Shown here: positions 7,542-13,789 of the stretch, in pieces | How positions within the stretch are numbered: the first letter of the stretch is position 1 | Layout of the letters: each line of letters starts with the position of its first letter | NCBI GenBank assembly: GCA_026770575.1 | Contig: MU657614.1 | Location: forward strand, 12,729 to 27,556 | DNA from: Pelagophyceae sp. CCMP2097 | Taxonomy: Eukaryota > Sar > Pelagophyceae | DNA length: 14,828 nt | Direction: 5' to 3' | The notes under the pieces: model-generated | What the model saw: the letters and a program-made list of their open reading frames with translations, nothing else | Told to the model about the DNA's origin: nothing | Database searches by the model: none | Program-made: the position numbers and the translations under genes

Positions 7542-7864
7542 TTAAGAATTGATATTTATTATTGTATATTGAGGATTTGTTGGTGTTCCGTTCAATAGTT
7601 TTCCCATTTGTTTTCTAATTTCGAGATAACTATATTGTACTTCGAAGGACGTGACTTTTTTTGTTATAGTATCACGCCCTTTTTAAAAAATAATATAGTA
7701 ATTGGCGACTTTTGATTGGATTAGAGGTACATCTAATAATATCTACGTGTGACTTATAGTTTTTTTCATGGATAGAGTACCATCCTCCTTCATCATTCGT
7801 ATATTCCAACGATCGTTTTTAAGTTTTCGCTCCTCTGTACATTAATAGAATTGATTTCATCCAT
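7542..7864 (-). pseudogene. Short virus-block gene in three frame pieces
   Basis: Starting at ATG 7864-7862 ('MDEINSINVQRSENLKTIVG'), the reading passes to a second frame at about 7806 ('TNDEGGWYSIHEKNYK', open to 7672). A third frame takes over at about 7685 ('VTSFEVQYSYLEIRKQM') to a TAA at 7544-7542. All three pieces have protein-like composition and together make about 105 residues. Aromatic strands (GGWYSI, FEVQYSYLEI) suggest a small alpha/beta protein; no family is recognised. The stop abuts the stop of the plus-strand gene ending at 7541, a convergent arrangement with zero spacing typical of compact viral genomes. Confidence 0.45.
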
Positions 7865-7882
7865 AATATTATATATATTATG
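7862..7882. promoter_or_regulatory. AT palindrome at start of minus-strand gene
   Basis: 8-bp arms CATAATAT / ATATTATG around a 5-nt AT centre overlap the ATG of the leftward gene. The arrangement mirrors the palindrome at 7298-7324, suggesting a shared promoter-like element just upstream of these small genes. Confidence 0.4.
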
Positions 7883-7944
7883 TTTTATTTATACTTGATT
7901 TGACACATCATTATTATTAGAAATAACTTTTTTTTGTTAGCACA

Positions 7945-7988
7945 TAGGAAGTCCTTGACCCTATAGGATTCTGCTCCCTATTGGATTC
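7945..7988 (+). repeat. Left TIR plus second subterminal motif
   Basis: The left TIR (7945-7971) includes CCCTATAGGATTC at 7959-7971, followed by CCCTATTGGATTC at 7976-7988. Two spaced copies of one motif at a transposon end are typical of transposase-binding sites. Confidence 0.75.
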
Positions 7989-8199
7989 TGGACCCCTGGG
8001 TCAGCGAAAGTGCACATCCATTATTTGGAATGTGTTTAGATAGAGAGTGTATCGGGGGTCTATCCATTCGGCGTTCTGGGTTGTCCATGCTGCTTTCTTT
8101 CGGCTACCTGGCGGAACAAAGGGCCCCCGCGGAGGGAGCGCCGCGCCAAGGATGGTGCGCGGTCTTTCCTTTATACTATCGCCCAACACGCCAGGTACT

Positions 8200-8250
8200 C
8201 GCCAGGCACTCACCGCTAGCGACACGCCAGCTCGCCAGCAACTCGACGTA
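8200..8250 (+). repeat. CGCCAG-rich short repeats
   Basis: The motif CGCCAG recurs four times within about 60 bp at roughly 8189-8243 (contexts CGCCAGGTACTC, CGCCAGGCACTC, CGCCAGCTCGCC, CGCCAGCAACTC). It lies just downstream of a TTTATAC stretch (about 8169), ahead of the transposon gene, so it could be a promoter-proximal repeat. Confidence 0.35.
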
Positions 8251-8432
8251 TCGCTTGTGGTGAGTGCCTTGACTTGCAGAGCGCGCATTGCTTGACATCC
8301 TCCCCGTCGCAGACGCATCACGGCTGCCGGTGCATCCTTCATGCCGTCGACGACCATCCTCCGAAGCATCCTCTACTTGCTGCTTCTCAGCGCGGATATG
8401 CCATCCCATGCGACGACGGTGCACGGCGCCGC

Positions 8433-9051
8433 CATGAAGGTCGCCGCGCGCCCCGGTGCAACGACGCGGCGCCTCGACGCGGCCGATCGCCACGTGCTCG
8501 GCGACATCACGAAGATGGGAGGCGACAAGCGCAAGCAGAACGCGGGCTCCCGAGGCCCACGCGCGCCGCCGCAGCCGATCGAGAAGCTCCGCAGCGCGCT
8601 GGCCCCAACACGTCGCTCGGCGGAGACGGGACAGTGATCATGGCGGAGCTGTACGCACAAGAGCAGGCCGACGCCACGGAGCTCGAAGAGAAGGCCTCGA
8701 AGCGCGCCAAGAAGGCCACCGCGCGCGGCGACAAGAAAGCCATCGACTTGTGCGCCGCGCTCGGCGACTTGATTGAGACAGGCTACGACATCGCGGCCCT
8801 AACCCTCCCGAAGGTCAAGGCTCTGCTGGAGTGGCGCGGCGTGGCCGTGCCGGTGCCATGGAGCAACACCACCAAGCCCACCGGCATCGCCGCCTGGGCG
8901 GCCGGCGCTTTCAACGAAGGCGCCTTGCTGGCCCAGCACAAGGCCGTGCTTCCAGTGCTCGCCCAGGAGGACGACGACAAGCTGATGAGCGAGGGGGAGC
9001 AAGCAGGACATGAGCGACGACGATGGGGACGTCTACACCACGCTTAACTGA
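8433..9051 (+). pseudogene. Lys/Ala-rich helical protein with possible SAP-like region, frame-broken
   Basis: The ATG at 8433 opens a basic stretch to a TGA at 8635. From about 8606 the sense continues in another frame ('SLGGDGTVIMAELYAQ...', ATG at 8640) through an Ala/Lys/Glu-rich helix ('KASKRAKKATARGDKKAID'). A segment 'TLPKVKALLEWRGVAVPVPW' follows, loosely resembling a SAP-type helix (L-x-x-x-K-x-L-L-x-x-x-G-V). Near 8995-9010 the reading appears to move again, ending acidic 'DMSDDDGDVYTTLN' with TGA at 9049-9051. It may be a DNA-binding accessory protein of the transposon or a captured host fragment. The first break lies at a CCCC run. An upstream ATG at 8341 in the same frame would add a hydrophobic leader. 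Confidence 0.45.
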
Positions 9052-9091
9052 TGCACAATCGACACTAAAGTGCTTCACCTTGGCCGTTTTC

Positions 9092-9315
9092 CGCGACTGT
9101 CAAGGGCGGCCAACGGAGCGATGCCCCTCCCTCAGCGCCGCTCCGCGGCCCCGGGCAGACGCAGATGCGAGGCCCCACCGCGCCCTTGCTTGCCTCGCGT
9201 CTCCGCGGCTGTCGGGGGCGGCCAACCTCGGAGCGATGCCCCCCCCTCCGCGCGCCGCGGCCCCGGGCCGACGCGCATGCGTGCGCCCACCGCGCCCCCG
9301 CTTGCCCCGCGTCAG
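9092..9315 (+). repeat. 112-bp tandem repeat, two copies
   Basis: Copy 1 begins CGCGACTGTCAAGGGCGGCC (9092) and copy 2 CGCGGCTGTCGGGGGCGGCC (9204). Both pass through GGAGCGATGCCC, CGCGGCCCCGGGC and CCACCGCGCCC in the same order. The very GC-rich duplication lies between the transposon gene and its right TIR. Open frames on both strands here are composition artefacts. Confidence 0.75.
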
Positions 9316-9382
9316 TTCGGCTGAGTCCTGGCTGGCAACCGGCCAATGAGAGGGCTCTAATTGATTCCCCCGAAAAATTCGA

Positions 9383-9439
9383 GAATTCAATAGGGGACCT
9401 TCCGACAATCCCGAATCCAATAGGGGCAAGGACTTCCTA
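9383..9439 (-). repeat. Right TIR plus second subterminal motif
   Basis: The right TIR (9413-9439) is complementary to the left one, and on the minus strand it includes CCCTATTGGATTC (9413-9425). A further copy, CCCTATTGAATTC, lies at 9383-9395. The spacing between copies is wider here (30 bp) than at the left end (17 bp). Confidence 0.75.
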
Positions 9440-9786
9440 CCATTTCCCAGCATTTCTATTTTTATAATTCTACATGTGTTATTTTCTAAGCTGGAAAATA
9501 TTTTTTAAATTCTAAAATAAATCAGAGAAAATTATTTTAATTTTACCAATTTTACCAATTGAGGAGATCCTACTGACTTCTTCCACAAATTTCTGTGATC
9601 ATTTTAAAGGCTGAGGGGAGACGCCATTGATCCTCATCAATACAACCACCATTTTAAATTCTAAAAAAAAAACAGGTAAATTTATTATAGTTTAAAAAAT
9701 TTGATCAATTTTATCCAGCGAGGAGAGACACAGCATATAACACCTTCTGAGATCCTTCTAACACCTTCCTCGAATTTCTGTGATCA

Positions 9787-9975
9787 TTTATTAAGGTTTC
9801 ATCAAGTCCCAAAAAGCCAAAAAGTTTTTTCTCGTTCTAAAAAGATATTGCGAAATGTTATCTTGAAAACGTAAAGATCTTTATAAAGATTTCATCAAGT
9901 CCCCAAAAGCGTAAAAGTTTTTTCTTGTTCTAAAAACATATTTGGAATACTATCTAAAAATCAGATTGAGTGTTT
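9787..9975 (+). repeat. ~94-bp diverged tandem repeat
   Basis: Units at about 9787 and 9881 share TTTCATCAAGTCCC, then AAAAGTTTTTTCT-GTTCTAAAAA, in the same order with scattered changes. It is non-coding. Confidence 0.6.
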
Positions 9976-10023
9976 AAGATTTAATCAAATCTTTTTCTTT
10001 ATCTTGAAAAAATCTACTTTTTA

Positions 10024-10080
10024 ATTTCGCGCTATTTTTTCAGATTAGATTTAACCTTTTTAAAAATTTCGCGCTATTTT
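10024..10080 (+). repeat. ATTTCGCGCTATTTTT direct repeat
   Basis: ATTTCGCGCTATTTTT occurs at about 10024 and again at about 10066, separated by an AT-rich spacer. A second, longer similarity (GCACACTTTTTTTAATCC and GCGCACTTTTTTTAAACC, about 10091 and 10182) shows further local duplication leading into the hairpin. Confidence 0.55.
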
Positions 10081-10184
10081 TGGAACGTCGACGCACACTT
10101 TTTTTAATCCTATTCAAATCCCAAACCTGACGAGGCGAAGCAGAAACCTGTTGACATTCCGAAATTTCCGAAAACGCCGAAGCG

Positions 10185-10293
10185 CACTTTTTTTAAACCT
10201 TTTCAAAATGACAAACGTGATGAGGCGCAGAATGACAAACGTGATGAGGCGCAGCCGAAAGCCGTTCGTCATTTTGAAAAGGTAAAAAAAGTG
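10185..10293. repeat. Long imperfect hairpin with duplicated 24-bp loop unit
   Basis: The left arm 10185-10217 and right arm 10263-10293 are inverted copies containing CCTTTTCAAAATGAC and its complement, differing by a 2-nt indel and one mismatch. The loop holds two exact copies of the 24-bp unit AATGACAAACGTGATGAGGC... (10207-10230 and 10231-10254). It could be a small inverted-repeat element, a terminal inverted repeat remnant or a replication-associated structure. Confidence 0.7.
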
Positions 10294-10381
10294 TTTATTT
10301 TTTTATGGCACGCCAACACCCTCCAACTCGTTCAACGCCGCAGAAAGTGCCCGTCAACACTCCGCCTACCAGCATATATAA

Positions 10382-11050
10382 AACCTCCCTCTATATTCTG
10401 GCCCGATCGACCATGCAATCGATGCTGATGAGATTCGGGCCTGCATTAAGCGCCCCAAGTTCGGAAAGGCGCCTGGCCTCGACATGCTGACAACCGACAT
10501 TTTCAAGATTGCCGAGGAACCCCTCGCCAAGCTGTTTGCCATCTTGTTCAATCAGTCGCTCTCTTCGGGCAACCCCCCGAAGGATTGGGGAGTGGCCGCA
10601 GTTGCCGTCCTTTTCAAGTCAGGCGACCGTACGGATTGGGCGAATTACCGTCTCATTTCCTTGCTTTCTGTAGCTGGGAAACTTTTCGAGTCTGTATTAA
10701 ATCAGCGGTTGATGGGCATCTTGGGTAAAAATTCGCTCATTGACCCTGCCCAAATTAAAGGGCATGGTAAAGGCCATCGCCGCGAAGACCACACTTTCGT
10801 CCTCACGGAGACGATTAAGTTTATGGCCCGGAGACGGGAAAAAATATTTTGTGCTTTCCTCGATGTTAGGAAAGCTTTCCCGACGGTGCTCCGTGTCGAC
10901 TTGATGGAGAAACTCTACAAGAAATTATCCCAGGCCAATGGTGACCAATCCGACCATCGTTGTCCTCTTTGGAGTGTGATTGACAAACTGTACGAAAATT
11001 GCTCGTCAAAGATCATCATTTGGGATTCAGTCTCCGGAGATTACGCGTAA
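10382..11050 (+). pseudogene. LINE reverse transcriptase, N-terminal part
   Basis: In frame 2 after a TAA at 10379-10381, the protein reads 'DADEIRACIKRPKFGKAPGL', the family motif K-x-G-K-A-P-G-x-D. 'NYRLISLLSVAGKLFESVL' (about 10646-10702) and 'EDHTFVLTETIKFM' follow, then RT motif A 'FCAFLDVRKAFPTVLR' (about 10850-10897), whose Asp in F-L-D is catalytic. The frame upstream to 10301 is also protein-like, so the TAA is probably a nonsense change. The usual Q-A-G-F before the motif reads 'QIKGHGKGHRRED', so that region has drifted. The sense is cut at about 11040 by the insert, and the terminal codons to TAA 11048 are insert-derived. Confidence 0.75.
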
Positions 11051-11138
11051 CCCGTAATGACCCGCTAGGGGCAAAAGAGGATTCACCGGATCATTATCCT
11101 TGGAGGTGATTGTGGGGCCCGGTATATATACCGCAACG
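11048..11138 (+). repeat. Left 91-bp terminal direct repeat of the insert
   Basis: This copy differs from the right one at five positions. It contains the 14-bp palindrome CGGTATATATACCG (11120-11133), which the right copy breaks by one change. Confidence 0.75.
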
Positions 11139-11401
11139 CTCCCCCACACGCATACCGTAGGAACGGGAGGTTTAGCGTGGAGAAAGACAAAATACGATAA
11201 TGCACCGGGCCTTGGTCCGGCTCCGGTGGCGGCCTTACTGCAGGTCTTGATCCTGTTGCTGCGGGGCGGGCTTACTGCGTGTCTTGGACACGTGACCGCT
11301 GGGGAGTGGAGGCTTACCAGGGTGACACTCGCCAAAATCGAGTGCCCCCTGCGGGAATCTAACCCGAGACCATTCGCAAGTGATTGTGTACATGGGCCCA
11401 T

Positions 11402-11492
11402 TAACCCGCAATGACCCGCTGGGGGCAAAAGGGGATTCACCGGATCATTATCCTTGGAGGTGGTTGTGGGGCCCGGTATATATAACGCAACG
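11402..11492 (+). repeat. Right 91-bp terminal direct repeat of the insert
   Basis: It pairs with the copy at 11048-11138 and is followed immediately by TTACG, which matches the base run just left of the insert. The 263-bp interior between repeats is GC-rich, with an internal partial duplication (GGCCTTACTGCAGGTCTTG / GGGCTTACTGCGTGTCTTGG at 11231 and 11268). Confidence 0.75.
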
Positions 11493-11919
11493 TTACGAAG
11501 TCAAGCGCGGCTTGCGGGAGGGTGCAGTACTATCTCCCGTTTTATACGCTATATTCATCGATGGCGTGGTTGACTATCTCAGCGAATGCGACGGCATTGA
11601 TGTAAACGGGTGTAAATATAGGGTGCTCCTCAATGTCGATGACATCGTTTTAGTCAGCCACTCGGCGGATGATCTCCAATCGACGATTTCACGCTGCCAA
11701 GATAACGCTCACGACCACTCCTTCCAGTTCTCCATGAAGAAGCCGCAAGTCATCGTCTTCGGTGACGATAGCGATTACGATTTTGAGTAGGCCCTTATGG
11801 GCGAGCCGATGGCTCAAGTCGCCCATTACCCGTACTTGGGCGTCATATCCGACGGCGCCTTGGGCAGTTCGGGAAAGCCCTCCCGGGTGTGGCTTTCCGT
11901 CGCGAATTCGTCGACATGA
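11493..11919 (+). pseudogene. LINE reverse transcriptase, C-terminal catalytic part
   Basis: Frame 1 resumes with 'YEVKRGLREGAVLSPVLYAI', RT motif B; the usual G-x-R-Q-G has Glu for Gln. Motif C reads 'VLLNVDDIVLVS' (11623-11658), where the family has Y-A-D-D, so the two catalytic Asp are kept but the preceding Tyr-Ala has become Asn-Val. 'KKPQVIVFG' follows, then an in-frame TAG (11788-11790). Beyond it comes 'HYPYLGVISDG' (about 11824-11856), the Y-L-G motif near the end of RT. The frame closes at TGA 11917. A TAG plus altered motif C makes it inactive as read. Confidence 0.75.
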
Positions 11920-12536
11920 AGTTCACTGCGAGTGACAGTATAAGCTTTGCTGTTTGTGTCGTGCATAGTGCCATGCCGGTCCGCGCAGCTAGCAATAAGC
12001 CCACCAAGAGGGAAAATGCCGTCAAAGGAGTTTTTCGATATTATGCCGTGGCAAAAAGGCTTGACCGTTCAAACCCCCAAACCCGGGAATTTGATCTTTC
12101 AGACGCCGACTCTCTTAAGCTCTTGCGGAAACTGATATCGGGCTTCTCTACTGAGCACGGCGTGCATCAAACCCCCATGTTTTCTTCTTCCGGCCCATGG
12201 GAAGGGGTCCACACCGCAACCTGCAAGAAATCAAAAGTCTTGGGGAATCAGCTTATTAAAATGGGTTGTACTCCCGAGGGTATCCCGACAAACATTGCAA
12301 AGAAAGTCATTCAGACCATGATGTTATCCACGGCTCTGTTTAGCTCCGCAGTATGGCAAAACGGTGTAGAATGCACTTCCATCCAAACGCAAATGAATAG
12401 AATCTATACGCGGCTCCTCGGTGTACCAGTCTTCACCAACACTGCTGCGGTCCATTACGAGCTTGGTGTAATTGACCAGCAAACCGTGCACAAGGTGCAT
12501 CGCTCAATTCAGAAACCACATCATCCTTTCAAGTGA
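11889..12536 (+). pseudogene. LINE post-RT region, fragment
   Basis: A 215-codon open stretch in a new frame. From about residue 105 it looks like the LINE region after RT: 'KSKVLGNQLIKMGCTPEG', 'LSTALFSSAVWQNGVE' and 'MNRIYTRLLGVPVFTNTAAV', corresponding to the family's Y-G-x-E-x-W and L-G-V-P stretches. The first ~105 residues match nothing expected at that point and may come from a frame-shifted or foreign segment (about 11900-12190). The stop at 12534-12536 follows a frame break; the sense continues in frame 1. Confidence 0.55.
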
Positions 12537-12956
12537 TGATAGCATGGTTAAGCGAATCTATAGGGCCCTCCAGCAGGAGGGTGGCGCTGATCCGAATAAC
12601 AAGTACATCCGAAACAATGTCACTCACTTCCTTGGGCCTCTTGCTGCTTCTTTTGGGTGGCTCTCGGCGTGCCAACCTGCCCAAGCGGCTGTAAAAGGGC
12701 ACGACCTCTTATGCCTTCTCCAGCAGCAGAAATTCACCAGTGCGCTCGAAGGATCAACAACTCTTCCCAATCTGATGAAGTGGTCAACAACCTGCCGTAC
12801 GGCCCCTTACCTCCTGCGGAGGCATTATCCTTCCTGGTCGCTTCGACAGGGCCGCGTGCTGAAAACGAAGCTTCAGCTCAAATGTTACGAGGCTCTTGGT
12901 GCTCATCATAATCACCCCTCAGCCAATCCGCTACTGGTATTACTCGCGCTACTTCA
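12515..12956 (+). pseudogene. LINE C-terminal region, fragment
   Basis: Frame 1 reads 'ILSSDDSMVKRIYRALQQEG' and continues to about 12950 before switching. It is helical and basic, without motifs I can name. Its place between the post-RT region and the Cys/His motif, on the same strand, assigns it to the LINE. Confidence 0.5.
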
Positions 12957-13226
12957 TGCCGCCACACGCCGTGCTGTCAAGAAAAAATCCCCGAATCCGT
13001 GTATCACGTTCTGGGGTCATGTCGTGCCTATGCGCCACTTCGTCATGAGTGTTTCTCCAAAATAGGAGCACGTATCTCAACTTTCCCATCCCTTTCGGAT
13101 GCGGCTAAGGTTGATTTCATCCTTGGGGATGACTCTCCCCCTTGTGTTGATGCCATTATATATCGCTTCCTTTTCAAAAAAATCATGCGCGTGCTAAGTT
13201 GGTTGAGCCGACTCCGCCAGGGATAA
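12957..13226 (+). pseudogene. LINE C-terminal Cys/His motif and tail
   Basis: Frame 3 reads 'CRHTPCCQEKIPES' then 'VYHVLGSCRAYAPLRHECF', giving C-C-x9-H-x4-C (12972-13022). This is the nucleic-acid-binding motif near the C-terminus of many LINE ORF2 proteins (C-x-x-C ... E-x-x-x-H-x-L-x-x-C-x-x-Y-x-x-x-R). The protein ends at TAA 13224-13226, 32 bp before the trinucleotide tail, which supports this as the true ORF2 end. Confidence 0.65.
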
Positions 13227-13257
13227 ATCCTCCGGGACCCGCCGCCCTGTGATTCCT

Positions 13258-13276
13258 AAATTATTATTATTATTAC
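13258..13276 (+). repeat. (ATT)n tail of the LINE
   Basis: Five ATT units follow a short 3' UTR. Simple trinucleotide tails mark the 3' end of I-like and some other LINE clades and fix the right boundary of this copy. Confidence 0.75.
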
Positions 13277-13320
13277 CATCGTGGATCTGGCGCTTTACGG
13301 CGATAACCACCCCAAGCTAG

Positions 13321-13383
13321 CTGATAAAGTTCCAGCCTCTTTTTTTTGGAAAAGACTGATAAAGACCCAGCCTCTTTTCTTTT
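13321..13383 (+). repeat. 35-bp tandem repeat with CTGATAAAG core
   Basis: CTGATAAAGTTCCAGCCTC and CTGATAAAGACCCAGCCTC begin at 13321 and 13356, each followed by a T-run. An inverted GTGATAAAGTCTCAG copy sits at about 13385-13399. Confidence 0.65.
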
Positions 13384-13469
13384 GTCTGAGACTTTATCAC
13401 TAGCACCCCAAGGCCGGCGGCGGCCTGAGGGGCAAAAGGGTAAAATTCAACCCCCTGGGGGTGGGAAAA

Positions 13470-13509
13470 GGGGGAAGGCTTACGCGACGCGTGACGTGGA
13501 CGAGCAGGG
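13470..13509 (+). repeat. 40-bp dispersed direct repeat, copy 1
   Basis: Begins GGGGGAAGGCTTACGCGACG and differs by one base from the copy at 14318-14357. The pair is 848 bp apart, so the ends of a small element or an old duplication are possible. Confidence 0.7.
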
Positions 13510-13525
13510 CGTGGACGAGCAGAGT
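13496..13525 (+). repeat. 15-bp tandem repeat GTGGACGAGCAG
   Basis: GTGGACGAGCAGGGC is followed directly by GTGGACGAGCAGAGT. A relic (GGCGTGGACGAAGCGG) is also present at about 14149. Confidence 0.65.
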
Positions 13526-13645
13526 CAGACAAGGAGCCACAGAGACCGAACGGTTTCCAAGGACAAAGGACGCCGCGCTCCGAGTAAGCGCACCTAGGCG
13601 TAGCGTAGAGACGACGAGCGCGGTCCTACAGACGGGCGCGCTCTG

Positions 13646-13678
13646 CGTCTCTCGGGCGTCTCTCGAGCGTCTCTCGAG
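13646..13678 (+). repeat. 11-bp tandem repeat CGTCTCTCGAG x3
   Basis: Three head-to-tail units, the first with one change (CGTCTCTCGGG). No function suggested. Confidence 0.7.
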
Positions 13679-13763
13679 CTCCCTGTCTCCTCCCGAAAGT
13701 AAAATTTGTTCCGAGTGGGATTTCAAAAGATTTAAATCCGCCCCTATATTCACAGCCGCTGTT

Positions 13764-13789
13764 GGAGCCCAGAGGCGGAGCCCAGAGGC
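13764..13789 (+). repeat. 13-bp tandem repeat GGAGCCCAGAGGC x2
   Basis: Two exact consecutive copies. No function suggested. Confidence 0.7.

Larger units (their letters stand above)
2578..7944. other. AT-rich virus-like insertion (decayed)
   Basis: The block is far more AT-rich than its flanks, and its left boundary near 2578-2640 is abrupt. It has compact gene spacing, alternating gene orientation, AT palindromes at gene starts and a very long fibre-like gene family. These traits fit an endogenous remnant of a dsDNA virus of a protist (polinton-like virus, virophage or large DNA virus). No capsid protein, packaging ATPase, DNA polymerase or integrase is visible, so the lineage cannot be named. 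The right side is cut by a GC-rich transposon at 7945; the AT-rich DNA after 9440 may be its continuation. Virus-like origin is inferred from architecture. Confidence 0.6.
7945..9439. mobile_element. TIR DNA transposon, about 1.5 kb, non-autonomous or decayed
   Basis: The element is bounded by 27-bp terminal inverted repeats at 7945-7971 and 9413-9439 that match at 25 of 27 positions and begin TAGGAAGTCCTTG. If the outer TA is the target duplication, the core is 7947-9437 and a Tc1/mariner-like TA insertion fits; no longer duplication is seen in the flanks. The motif CCCTATTGGATTC is repeated subterminally. The interior is GC-rich and sits between AT-rich flanks, so it inserted into the AT-rich block. 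No DDE transposase is recognisable. Confidence 0.75.
9440..10300. other. AT-rich non-coding stretch with nested repeats
   Basis: No coding frame is believable here; poly-A/poly-T runs and diverged tandem duplications dominate. A ~190-bp unit containing (T)CTGTGATCATTT with an upstream GAGGAGA motif appears twice (about 9500-9605 and 9660-9795). The composition matches 2578-7944, so this may be the same AT-rich insertion continued beyond the transposon. Confidence 0.5.
11046..11492. mobile_element. 447-bp insert with 91-bp terminal direct repeats, inside the RT
   Basis: Copies at 11048-11138 and 11402-11492 match at 86 of 91 positions and share ATGACCCGCT, GATTCACCGGATCATTATCC and GGGGCCCGGTATATATA. 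The insert is flanked by TTACG at 11041-11045 and 11493-11497, a likely 5-bp target-site duplication, and RT coding resumes directly afterwards. The architecture is that of a miniature terminal-repeat (TRIM-like) element, but no TGG primer-binding site follows the left repeat. On the minus strand 11353-11363 reads GGTTAGATTCC, close to a Pol III B box within a T-arm-like stem, so a SINE-related origin is also possible. Confidence 0.6.
10301..13277 (+). mobile_element. 5'-truncated, decayed non-LTR (LINE) retrotransposon
   Basis: RT motifs in order, a C-terminal Cys/His motif and a 3' (ATT)n tail define a LINE. The apurinic-type endonuclease domain expected upstream is absent, as in 5'-truncated copies. 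The RT style (GKAPGLD, NYRLISLLS, FLDVRKAF, GLREG-LSP, YLG) and trinucleotide tail suit the I/R1/Jockey-like group better than L1, but the clade is not secured. The copy has many frame breaks and is interrupted at 11046-11492. Confidence 0.8.

Noticed and set aside
8001..8369. Minus-strand open frame at the left of the TIR transposon
   Set aside because: GC-rich composition only, with no motif; the plus-strand gene downstream is more convincing.
9065..9467. Open frames on both strands across the 112-bp tandem repeat
   Set aside because: Pro/Arg/Ala-rich in every phase, explained by very high GC content.
11340..11400. A functional tRNA gene on the minus strand
   Set aside because: Only a T-arm/B-box-like segment is present; no acceptor stem, anticodon arm or convincing A box could be folded.
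11027..11440. 137-codon minus-strand open frame across the RT insert
   Set aside because: Coincides with the insert and its direct repeats; internal repetition mirrors the DNA repeats and no domain is seen.
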